A stretch of DNA of 63,923 nt from Williamsia sp. 1135 (GTDB lineage Bacteria > Actinomycetota > Actinomycetes > Mycobacteriales > Mycobacteriaceae): positions 1-63,923 of the forward strand of contig NZ_MJEI01000073.1 in the NCBI RefSeq assembly GCF_002095395.1, given 5' to 3'. This document shows, in pieces, positions 25,814 through 33,181 of the stretch (position 1 is its first letter; every line of letters begins with the position of its first letter). The notes beneath the pieces are model-generated. The model did no database searches, was not told the origin of the DNA, and saw only the letters and a program-made list of their open reading frames with translations. The translations under genes were made by a program, and so were the position numbers.

Positions 25814-26749
25814 TCATATCGCCAGGCCGACCTTCGTGCGGTGGGTGCTGGGATTGACCCCTTTCGTGCGTTTGAACGCCGTGCTGAAGGTGAACGGATC
25901 GGCGTACCCCACGGACTGTGCGACGTCCGCGATGCTCAGGTCCGGGCGGTCGGTGAGCCGATCTGCGGCGATGGTCATCCGCCACTGGGTCAGGTAGGTC
26001 AGCGGAGGTTCGCCGACGAGGTCGGTGAACCGTTTGGCGAGGGTGGCACGGGACACCCCTGCCCGGCGAGCCAGCGCGGCCACGGTCCACGGAGCGTCGA
26101 CCTCGGCGTGCATCAGTTGGAGCACCGGTCCGACAACCGGGTCGTGCAAGGCTGAATACCATTGCGGCGCAGCCTGTTCTTGGTCGTCGAACCAGGTGCG
26201 CAGTGAGCAGACGAGCAACCAGTCGAGAAGTCGGTCGAGAACGATCTGTTGCCCGGGCCGGTCGGCGGCGACCTCCGTCGCGAGATAGCGTGCGACCGGA
26301 TCGGCGTCGGTGTCGGGTGGGATGCGGATGATCGGTGGCAGCACCTGCAGCAGCCGGTCGCCGATCTCGCCGTGCACCGGATAGGCGCCGACAACGATGG
26401 AGGTCGAAGCGTCGGGGTCCCCGCAATCGGCCCACCCCAGGCGATGCCGAGCGCCACCGTTCTCGGGAATGGAGCAATGGTCGCCGCAGGCCACAGGTTC
26501 GGCAAGGGTGTCCACCTCATCTCGAAAGGAGAACGGCTCCGGTCCGCGGAGGACGACAGTGTCCCCGCCGGACACTCGCAGCGGCTCATGATCGTCACGG
26601 ACGATCCACCCCGCACCGTCGACCACCACGCACAACGTCAGTGGGGCGCCGTCGATGAAGTCGAGGGCCCATGGGGCGGAGAGTGTCGAATAGCCGAAGA
26701 CCGAGCCGTGCGACCGCACGCCACGGAGAAGGTCACCAAACGCGTCCAT
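25814..26749 (-). CDS. AraC-family transcriptional regulator with cupin sensor
   Basis: A 311-residue regulator. The N-terminal half is an AraC-binding-type cupin (ALDFIDGAPLTLCVVVDG, GGDTVVLRGPEPF, and ACGDHCSIPENGG). The C-terminal pair of helix-turn-helices includes VAALARRAGVSRATLAKRF and IADVAQSVGYADPFTFSTAF followed by GVNPSTHRTK. I chose the ATG at 26749 (MDAFGDLLRG). It is divergent from two NmrA-like genes, 81 bp away, which it probably controls. Confidence 0.9.
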   Translation of the reverse strand: MDAFGDLLRGVRSHGSVFGYSTLSAPWALDFIDGAPLTLCVVVDGAGWIVRDDHEPLRVSGGDTVVLRGPEPFSFRDEVDTLAEPVACGDHCSIPENGGARHRLGWADCGDPDASTSIVVGAYPVHGEIGDRLLQVLPPIIRIPPDTDADPVARYLATEVAADRPGQQIVLDRLLDWLLVCSLRTWFDDQEQAAPQWYSALHDPVVGPVLQLMHAEVDAPWTVAALARRAGVSRATLAKRFTDLVGEPPLTYLTQWRMTIAADRLTDRPDLSIADVAQSVGYADPFTFSTAFKRTKGVNPSTHRTKVGLAI

Positions 26750-26830
26750 GAACGCCACCTTAGACGAATCAACAGGCAAACCAGTGCCTGAACTATGGAA
26801 TGCTCTGCGAATGGTGGCTTGACTGGTCTC

Positions 26831-27664
26831 ATGAACCACAACACAATCCTTGTTCTCGGTGCCACAGGCAAGACCGGACGCCGGGTGACAGCCCGTCTCC
26901 GGCTACTCGGCGCACCGGTCCGACCGGTATCTCGATCCACCGCCATCCCGTTCGACTGGTCACGCCCGGACACCTGGGACGCCGCGCTCGACGGTGCGTC
27001 GTCGGCTTACCTTGTTCCACCGGCCGAGGTCGGGCCGGTCGACCACTTCATCGACCGGGCGCAGGCGGCGGGCCTACGTCGTGTGACCTTGCTGTCCGGC
27101 CGGGCGGCCGACAGCTGGGGCGACTCCATCTTCGGACTCGACATGCGCGCGGCAGAACGGGCCGTGCGCGCCTCGGCTCTCGACTGGACCATCGTCCGTT
27201 CGTCGAACTTCAACCAGAACTTCTCCGAAGAGGTGTTCCTCGAGCCCCTGCTGCAGGGAGAACTCGCCGCTCCACCGGGGGACGTGCCCGAACCCTTCGT
27301 CGACATCGAAGACGTGGCCTCGGTCGCGGCCGAGGTGCTGACGAATCCGGGACACGAGGGAAAGACGTACGAGCTGACCGGACCACGCGGCATCACGTTC
27401 GATGAGGTGGTGGGTTTGATCGCCGCCGCCTCGGGCCGAACGATCACCTACCGGCAGATCACCCCTGGGCAGTACGCCGACACGCTCACCGAGCAAGGGT
27501 TGTCCCGCGCCGAAGCTGACACCATCGCCGCGATGTACGAGCTCATGGAGCGGGGGCTGATCTCGGAGACCACTGATGACATCCGACGCGTACTTGGCAG
27601 GGCGCCGGCGACATTCGAAGACTACGTCGTTCGCACGGCTGCCGACGGGAGGTGGCAGGCATGA
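26831..27664 (+). CDS. NmrA-like NAD(P)-binding oxidoreductase/sensor
   Basis: A 277-residue atypical short-chain dehydrogenase-like protein. The dinucleotide motif is ILVLGATGKTGRRVT (residues 5-19). PVSRSTAIPFDWSRPDTW and VRSSNFNQNFSEE are typical of NmrA/quinone-oxidoreductase-like proteins, which lack the usual YxxxK catalytic pair and may act as redox sensors or reductases. The last 4 bp overlap a second paralogous gene (ATGA), so they are coupled. It is divergent from an AraC regulator. Confidence 0.9.
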   Translation: MNHNTILVLGATGKTGRRVTARLRLLGAPVRPVSRSTAIPFDWSRPDTWDAALDGASSAYLVPPAEVGPVDHFIDRAQAAGLRRVTLLSGRAADSWGDSIFGLDMRAAERAVRASALDWTIVRSSNFNQNFSEEVFLEPLLQGELAAPPGDVPEPFVDIEDVASVAAEVLTNPGHEGKTYELTGPRGITFDEVVGLIAAASGRTITYRQITPGQYADTLTEQGLSRAEADTIAAMYELMERGLISETTDDIRRVLGRAPATFEDYVVRTAADGRWQA

Positions 27665-28515
27665 GAGTTTTGGTGCTGGGAGCGACAGGAAAGACAGGTC
27701 GGCAGGTGGTGCGCGCGCTCAACTCGGTGGACGGAGTCGACGTCCGGGCGGTGTCGAGGTCTGGCGGCCCCATCGAGGACGGCTGATCGGTGTGGTTCGA
27801 CTGGGACGACCGGACCAGCTGGGCGCCCGTGGTCGACGGCGTCGATGCGGTATATCTGGTCGACTCGCAGCAATCGGATGCGGCGCAGTCGATGTCAGAC
27901 TTCACAGTCATGGCGAAGCGAGCCGGGGTGACCCACGCGGTGCTGCCGTCGTCGCGTGACGCCGTGGTCTCGCACCGGCCGGGTGACGCAGCGGTGGTGT
28001 CTGCAGTGCAGTCATCCGGGATGACGTGGACGGTGCTCCGGCCGACGTGGTTCATGCAGGTATTCAGTGAATGGGATCTGTTCCGCGACAGTATTGTCGA
28101 AGGACGTCTCGCCGGCACGTCAGGTGACGGTCGCGAGCCGTTCATCGATACCCGCGACATCGGTGATGTCGCAGCTGCGTCGCTGCTGGACCCAGAACGC
28201 CACGCAGGAAAGGATTATCAGCTCTCCGGACCTGACCTCATGACGTTCGCAGACGCGGCCGGGTCGATAGGGCAGGCGGCCGGCACCGACGTCGACTACG
28301 AGCAGATGGCCGACCAGGACTTCGTCGCGTACCTGGCCGAGCGGCGAGGGGTGGCCGGTCCGTTGGCAGCTGACCTGGCGCAGGTCTTCGGCTGGATCCG
28401 CGAAGGTCGCAACGCACATGTCTCTGGCGGTGTCCGCGAGGTGCTCGGACGGGCTCCGCGCAGCTTCGCCGATTTCATCGAAGAGGCTGCGGCGCAGGGG
28501 GTTTGGGCTGGGTGA
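27661..28515 (+). pseudogene. Second NmrA-like NAD(P)-binding protein, interrupted by an in-frame TGA
   Basis: From ATG 27661 the protein reads MRVLVLGATGKTGRQVVRAL to GGPIEDG, then TGA at 27784-27786. The same frame continues without a shift as SVWFDWDDRTSWAPVVDGVD and onward to 28515. It remains NmrA-like throughout (VVSAVQSSGMTWTVLRPTWF, FIDTRDIGDVAAASL, GRAPRSFADF). If the TGA is read as one residue the protein is 284 aa and aligns with the upstream paralogue. A nonsense mutation (for example from CGA or TGG) is simplest. Translation could in principle restart at the GTG at 27790, giving an enzyme lacking its Rossmann motif. Confidence 0.78.
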
Positions 28516-28527
28516 CTGTTGGGGGTT

Positions 28528-29097
28528 TCAGGCCGACAGACTCAGTGCTGTCGGTGTCCAGGCAGGCCACGAGATCGCGCCGACAGGCGAACCCCCGGCG
28601 AACCGGGCCACGATTCTTGGGGTGCCACCTGCGGAGTCGTACACCGTGGCCTGCTCTGACCTGCCGATGGCTGTGGCGACCAGTGGCCACAATCGGGCAT
28701 AGCGTTCGCGGATCTTCGCTTCCGGAACCGAATGCCCGCCCGCCGCAACGCGATGCGAGACACGCAAGACCGCAAGAGATTCGGGAACCAGCAGCACGTG
28801 GACGACGACCACGAAACCCTCGGATTGCGCCCGGGAGATCAGGTCGAGCTTCGACGGGTGCGAGAACACGGTTTCGGCTATGAAGGATCGGCCCGCGGCG
28901 ATGAGGGCATCACGGGTCGCCGCGGCCGACTGCGCTGCCTCGTACGACTTTGCCTCGGCATCGTCGGGCCACTTCTGGCGCGCGATCACGTCAGCGTTGA
29001 CGAAGACACTGTTCGGCAAAATGGGGGCGAGTCCGCGTTCGACGAAGGTGGATTTGCCCGAACCGTTCGGTCCGATCACCAGGTCGAGGCGCTTCAC
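28528..29097 (-). CDS. Zeta-toxin-family kinase
   Basis: A 189-residue P-loop kinase. Walker A is GPNGSGKST (residues 9-17); NADVIARQKW, IAETVFSHPSK and RVAAGGHSVPEAKIRERYAR match zeta toxins, which phosphorylate UDP-N-acetylglucosamine or related substrates and poison cell-wall synthesis. The start overlaps the upstream antitoxin gene's stop by 4 bp, the classic toxin-antitoxin layout. The last 25 residues are low-complexity. No internal lesion is visible, in contrast to the neighbours, so the module may be under selection. Confidence 0.85.
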   Translation of the reverse strand: MKRLDLVIGPNGSGKSTFVERGLAPILPNSVFVNADVIARQKWPDDAEAKSYEAAQSAAATRDALIAAGRSFIAETVFSHPSKLDLISRAQSEGFVVVVHVLLVPESLAVLRVSHRVAAGGHSVPEAKIRERYARLWPLVATAIGRSEQATVYDSAGGTPRIVARFAGGSPVGAISWPAWTPTALSLSA

Positions 29098-29480
29098 TCG
29101 CTGTCGAGCACGCGGATGGTGCCGTCAGGGCTCTGCTCGACAAGCCGTCCCTGGTCGTCGAGAACGACGGTCGTGATTCCGCTCGCGGCGAGTTCGGCCC
29201 GGTAGTCGGTGCGGTCCAGGCCTTCGGCAATCTTGACGTCGACCTCTGCGTTGAAGAGCCGACCCTCTGCGTCGGTGAGATCGGCAGTCGGCACCGTGCC
29301 CGTCAAGGCTTGCTGCACTCGACTCAGGGCCGAGGTCTCATGGGCTGTCATGGCCTGCCCGATCCGGGCCCAGTACTCGAGTTGTTGGCGGCCGGTCCGG
29401 TTCTGTCGTTGCCCTTCAGCGATGGCTGAATCGACCAGAGTTGAATCGAATCTGGTCACCTTGTCTGCGGACTGGGTCAT
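29094..29480 (-). CDS. ParD-like antitoxin
   Basis: A 128-residue protein, probably the antitoxin of the downstream zeta toxin. The N-terminal 50 residues (VTRFDSTLVDSAIAEGQRQN, RTGRQQLEYWARIGQAM) have the ribbon-helix-helix ParD-like pattern found in large actinobacterial antitoxins. The C-terminal part, TTVVLDDQGRLVEQSPDGTI, is a likely toxin-binding tail. It overlaps the toxin gene by 4 bp. Two 15-bp palindromes centred 20 bp apart lie 14-48 bp upstream of the start and are probable autoregulatory sites. Confidence 0.82.
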   Translation of the reverse strand: MTQSADKVTRFDSTLVDSAIAEGQRQNRTGRQQLEYWARIGQAMTAHETSALSRVQQALTGTVPTADLTDAEGRLFNAEVDVKIAEGLDRTDYRAELAASGITTVVLDDQGRLVEQSPDGTIRVLDSE

Positions 29481-29493
29481 GACAGCTCCTCGC

Positions 29494-29528
29494 GTAGCAC
29501 TGTGCTACCAACTGTAGCTCTCTGCTAC
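29494..29528. promoter_or_regulatory. Two operator palindromes upstream of the toxin-antitoxin operon
   Basis: GTAGCACTGTGCTAC (29494-29508) is a perfect palindrome. GTAGCTCTCTGCTAC (29514-29528) shares its GTAGC/GCTAC arms. Their centres are exactly 20 bp (two helical turns) apart. The position just before the antitoxin start is that expected for ribbon-helix-helix antitoxin autorepression. Confidence 0.78.
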
Positions 29529-29543
29529 GCGCCGCGGCGTGGC

Positions 29544-30374
29544 TCAGCGATAAGGGTCTGCTGCAGCCACGAACTCGTCGAGTGTGGCCAGCGTTTCTGC
29601 TTCTGGGCGCGTCGGCAGCAGGAAGGTGACGCGCTCGACGTTCGCTGCGGCGTATCCGTCGAGTTCTTCGGCTTTGCGCCCTGCGCCGAAGATGGTGAAG
29701 GGGATGTCGGATCTGCCGCGCTCGGCCAACTCCGTCCGTACGCGGATCAGGTCGTCGGCGCTCGTATGCGCCCGGGGAAGCCACGCGTCGGCGTAGTTCA
29801 CCAGGCGATCGATGGCCGCGGGACTCTCGCCGCCGATGTAGATCGGGGGATGCGGTTTCTGGACCGGTTTCGGCCAGGCGAAGATCGGATCGAAGTTGAT
29901 GTGCTCGCCGTGGAACTCGGCCTCGTCTTCGGTCCAGATCTGCTTCAGTGCGGCCAACTGCTCGTTGATGAGCGCGCCCCGGGTCTTGGGGTTGGTGCCG
30001 TGATTGCTCATCTCTTCGCGGTTTTAGCCGACCCCGACCCCGAAGGCCACCCGTCCACCGGAGAGCAGGTCGAGGGTCGCAACCTCCTTCGCGGTGTGGA
30101 TGAGGTCTCGCTGGGGCAGCAAGGCGATCCCGGTGCCGAGGAGCAATCGCTCGGTGGCTGCTGCGGCAGCGGTGAGTGCGAGGAACGGGTCGAGAGTGCG
30201 GTAGTACACCCGTGGCAGGTCGCCGCCCCCTGGGTACGGAGAGTCGCGGCTGACCGGGATATGCGAGTGTTCGGCCAGAAACAACGAATCGAAACCACGC
30301 TCCTCCAGCGCTCTGGCGAGCGCATCGGGGCGAATGCCTTCATCGGTCACGAATGTAGAGACTCCGAAATCCAT
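29544..30374 (-). pseudogene. LLM-class F420-dependent oxidoreductase interrupted by in-frame TAA
   Basis: Starting at ATG 30374 (MDFGVSTFVTDEGIRPD; an upstream ATG at 30383 adds three residues), the frame reads LFLAEHSHIP, TERLLLGTGIALLPQRD and LSGGRVAFGVGVG, then TAA at 30024-30026. It resumes in the same frame as NREEMSNHGT and continues to AAADPYR at 29544. Family members have GVGWNxEE here, so a conserved Trp codon has become TAA. Restored length is about 276 residues, normal for the family. Either a double substitution, a real pseudogene, or an assembly artefact; the C-terminal half could restart at ATG 30011. Confidence 0.8.
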
Positions 30375-30414
30375 ACTTCCCATGGAAGCACAGTGGATTG
30401 GAGCGACCTGTCGA

Positions 30415-30621
30415 TCAGTTCTGACCAGCACTTTCTGTGGAGACGGCATGCGCTTCGCGGCACGCGTCCTCGGCGACTTCCAGGGCGACCACGACGCGCC
30501 CGAGGGCGACCCGGGCGTCCAGGACTCCGTGGAGAGCGGCCGAGCGTTGGGCGTGTATCGCACGTAAGCGCGCCTCGTGCAGGGACTCGAACAGCTCGCT
30601 GGTCTCCTGGAATGCGTTCAT
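30415..30621 (-). CDS. Small helical protein, hypothetical
   Basis: A possible 68-residue protein starting MNAFQETSELFESLHEARLR at 30621, predicted all helical with a mildly amphipathic pattern and no Pro. An upstream in-frame ATG at 30678 would add a Cys-containing segment. I recognise no family. It lies between an interrupted LLM gene and a recombined remnant, so it may be non-functional or spurious; coding is supported only by composition. Confidence 0.3.
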   Translation of the reverse strand: MNAFQETSELFESLHEARLRAIHAQRSAALHGVLDARVALGRVVVALEVAEDACREAHAVSTESAGQN

Positions 30622-30784
30622 GACTGCATCCCGCTCGACGTCTTGCTTGTTGCCCCAGCACTTGGATGCGCAGTGCATGCTGACATATGACCCCCGACTG
30701 TCTCACCGCGTCTCGGTTGGTCGAAACTAGACACCTCGACCTGACAGTGTCAACTTTAGGGCAACCCACGGGCTTCGCCGGCTA

Positions 30785-31063
30785 TCAGATCGGTGAGTGC
30801 GCAGACATGGGAGCGGGCCCGCGCATCTCGAGGTAGTGCTGTGCGATGTCGTCGCTGGTGGTCAGCCAGACATCGGGCTGCGCGGCGAGATAGGCGAGAG
30901 CCTGATCGAGATACTTGTGACGGAATGGTTGGCCGATGACAAACGGGTGCAGAGCGAGGGCCATCACGCGCCCACTGGTCGCGGATCGGAGTGCAACTGT
31001 TCATAGGTGTCGGTGACCATCTGGAGGAGATCGGGCCCGGTGAGGGAGTGGGCCGTCGATCGG
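30785..31063 (-). pseudogene. Polysaccharide-deacetylase-like C-terminal remnant, frameshifted and 5'-truncated
   Basis: Reading the minus strand, the recognisable part begins near 31063 as ITRSTAHSLTGPDLLQMVTD and continues to EQLHSD. It then shifts by one base near 30980 to give SATSGRVMALALHPFVIGQP, RHKYLDQALAYLAAQPDVW and LTTSDDIAQHYLE, ending at 30785. This is the C-terminal end of PuuE/allantoinase-type polysaccharide deacetylases, where the HPF(W)xxGxPxR motif is conserved. The N-terminal catalytic portion is absent; in its place lies a MerR fragment on the opposite strand. A single missing base plus a deletion junction are implied. Confidence 0.65.
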
Positions 31064-31312
31064 GTGATCCACATCCAAGAACTCTTCGCTGCCGGCCTGG
31101 CCAGCAAGAAGATCTCAGAGTTGCTTCCCTGTATGCGGGACGTCGATGGCGGGCCGTCCGAGACCGCCACGCCGAAGCTGATCGAACTGCTCGAAGCCGA
31201 ACGCGCGCGTATCGACGAGGCGATACGCGACCTCGCGAATTCACGCGCGGTGCTGGACGATGTCATCGACGTGGCATCGGGGACGAACCACACTGAGTTA
31301 TCGTCGTCTTGA
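31052..31312 (+). pseudogene. MerR-family regulator, C-terminal remnant
   Basis: The plus-strand frame reads DRVIHIQELFAAGLASKKIS, ELLPCMRD and then EAERARIDEAIRDLANSRAV, ending at 31312. The segment is the distal part of a MerR DNA-binding domain and the following dimerisation coiled coil. The N-terminal helix-turn-helix (about 35 residues) is missing. Immediately upstream the sequence is the antisense of a deacetylase fragment, so the gene was probably cut by a deletion joining two unrelated loci. No plausible start codon sits at the beginning of the homologous region. Confidence 0.65.
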
Positions 31313-31321
31313 AGGGTTCAG

Positions 31322-32032
31322 TTATGCGGAATTGACTCGTTCTGTACCTGTCGCCTGCGCCAATCGTTTGCGCTGCCGCGCATCTCGCGCAGCCACCGAT
31401 GCGTGCACGAGGGTCTTGCCGGTCCCGCTACCTACGGACTTGGACAGACCCGCGCTCATTCGATCCCAGATGTCCACCCCGCCGACGTCGAGAACGTAGT
31501 CATCCGCCTGACGTTCGTGCCACCGCCAGACAGGCACGCGCACCGCAAGCCACAGGGCTGCCAGGACGAGTTGGGCGGTCCACAGGTACCAACCGGGATA
31601 GTCGTCGCCGCTGAGCCAACTCAACAGCACGAAGACGACGATCGGCAGGGTCATGAGCGCCAGCAGCACCTCGGGGGTGATGAAGACCCGCAGGCTGATG
31701 CGCCGGCGCCGGTGGCCGAGTTCGTGCAACAGGATGCCGTCGATCACCCCGTGCGTCTTTGGATCAGTCAAGAGGGTTTCGGCAATCTGCGGTGATTCGA
31801 ACATCTTTGGCAGATTCACGCCGATGCGGTCGGTGCCCATCCAGCCGTAGCCGGCAACAGTATATTTTCCCGGTCCGCGCCGCGTGTATCGCGGCTCGAA
31901 TCCAACTGGCCGCAGAGGTGGCTGTCCGGACAGCTGGACCATTGCGTTCGCGCGTTGTTGGATCAGGTCTCGCGCCGGCGCCCACGCCGGATCGTCATGG
32001 GCAAGCGGCCGCTGCTTCTCAGAACTCATCAT
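31322..32032 (-). CDS. Membrane-bound M48-like metallopeptidase
   Basis: A 236-residue protein beginning MMSSEKQRPLAHDDPAWAPA. The zinc motif HELGH lies near residues 103-107 (LLHELGHRRRR). Two transmembrane helices follow (LLALMTLPIVVFVLLSWL and YLWTAQLVLAALWLAVRV), and then the probable third ligand region WHERQADDYVLD. This order (zinc helix, two membrane helices, ExxxD) is that of HtpX/Ste24-like M48 peptidases, although the N-terminus is short. The C-terminus is Lys/Arg-rich. Role: likely membrane protein quality control. Confidence 0.8.
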   Translation of the reverse strand: MMSSEKQRPLAHDDPAWAPARDLIQQRANAMVQLSGQPPLRPVGFEPRYTRRGPGKYTVAGYGWMGTDRIGVNLPKMFESPQIAETLLTDPKTHGVIDGILLHELGHRRRRISLRVFITPEVLLALMTLPIVVFVLLSWLSGDDYPGWYLWTAQLVLAALWLAVRVPVWRWHERQADDYVLDVGGVDIWDRMSAGLSKSVGSGTGKTLVHASVAARDARQRKRLAQATGTERVNSA

Positions 32033-32138
32033 GTCCCCCCGTACAGATGTGAGAGGTTGAATATAGAGCGTTGTGCCGAGCGGCTGTGTATCGGGTGGTG
32101 CAGGGGTGCTCGGCGAAAACAAGAGCTGCGGGACGCAG

Positions 32139-33173
32139 CTAGCGACGGGTATCAGGTTCGTCGAACTGTGCGCGCTTCCAGTCGCCGTTGATCTCGTCAC
32201 GTTCCCGGACGGCTTCACGGAATCCCACAGTCGCCGAACGATTCTGGAATTCGTAGCCTTCGCGAGTGTGGTGGGAGATGCCGTCGAACACCGTGCTGAT
32301 CGTGCCTGAGTTCGCGACACCCTGCGCCAGCAGCGCACTGTTGAGCGCCAGCTTGCTCATGATCAGCTGGTTGATGGGTGTGCGTGAAATACGCTGCAGG
32401 AGATCCTCTGTGCGTTCGTCGAGCTCGTCGGCAGGAGGAGCATCCACCGCGAGACCCCAGTCGTATGCTTGCTTGCCGGACAAGCAATCTCCGGTGAAGA
32501 GCAGTCGCTTGGCTCGCTGGTCGCCGAGTCGATGTGCCCACATGCCGGCTGCGGGGATGCCCCACACTCGGGTCGGTGGGTACCCGATCTTGGTGTCGTC
32601 GGCGCAGATGATCTGATCGGCGTACAGCGCGATGTCGGTTCCGCCCGCGACCGCGAATCCGTGCAACTTGGCCACCGTCGGTTTGTTGGCATGAAGCAGG
32701 CTGGCGAAACCGCGGTTGAAGCGGCTCATCATCGCGTAGTCGATCATGGGATCCCATGTGCGCGAGGGATCGTGATTGCGCGCCTGCACCACCGGGTCGA
32801 CGGCGGTGCCTTCGCTGGGGTCCGGTCCGGCAGCCGGATTGTCCCCGTTCTCGGCGAAGATCGACAGGTCGTAACCACCGCAGAAGCCCTTGCCTCGACC
32901 CGACACCACCATGACATGAACGCGTGGATCGAGATCAGCTCGCTCCACGACACGGGCGAGTTCGACGGGGGTGTCGGCGGTGATTGCGTTGCCCTGCTTG
33001 GGTCGATTGAACGTGATCCGCGCGATGCGACCGGTCACTTCATACGTCAGCGTTCGGTAGGTCTCTGCGTTGTCCGCATAAGTGCGGCCGGCGAAAAGAG
33101 AATCCTCGCCCGCGGTGAGGTCGTCGCGCCACCCGGCAGGCTGTGACCCAGATCGAGTGCTGTGCTCGGACAC
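32139..33173 (-). CDS. Enoyl-CoA hydratase/isomerase (crotonase) family
   Basis: A 344-residue crotonase-fold protein. Core motifs: ARITFNRPKQGNAITADTP, VMVVSGRGKGFCGGYDLSIF (CoA-binding/oxyanion region) and LHGFAVAGGTDIALYADQII (second oxyanion Gly), then TKIGYPPTRVWGIPAAG. There is an insertion of about 40 residues between the oxyanion blocks, so it is longer than typical. The GTG start at 33173 follows GGGGACA. It is 8 bp downstream of an acyl-CoA dehydrogenase and probably cotranscribed in fatty-acid or related acyl-CoA breakdown. Confidence 0.88.
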   Translation of the reverse strand: MSEHSTRSGSQPAGWRDDLTAGEDSLFAGRTYADNAETYRTLTYEVTGRIARITFNRPKQGNAITADTPVELARVVERADLDPRVHVMVVSGRGKGFCGGYDLSIFAENGDNPAAGPDPSEGTAVDPVVQARNHDPSRTWDPMIDYAMMSRFNRGFASLLHANKPTVAKLHGFAVAGGTDIALYADQIICADDTKIGYPPTRVWGIPAAGMWAHRLGDQRAKRLLFTGDCLSGKQAYDWGLAVDAPPADELDERTEDLLQRISRTPINQLIMSKLALNSALLAQGVANSGTISTVFDGISHHTREGYEFQNRSATVGFREAVRERDEINGDWKRAQFDEPDTRR

Positions 33174-33181
33174 CTTGTCCC

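Noticed and set aside
27784-27786. Selenocysteine at the in-frame TGA of the second NmrA gene
   Set aside because: No SECIS-like hairpin follows, the family does not use Sec here, and the intact paralogue has no Cys or Sec at this region.
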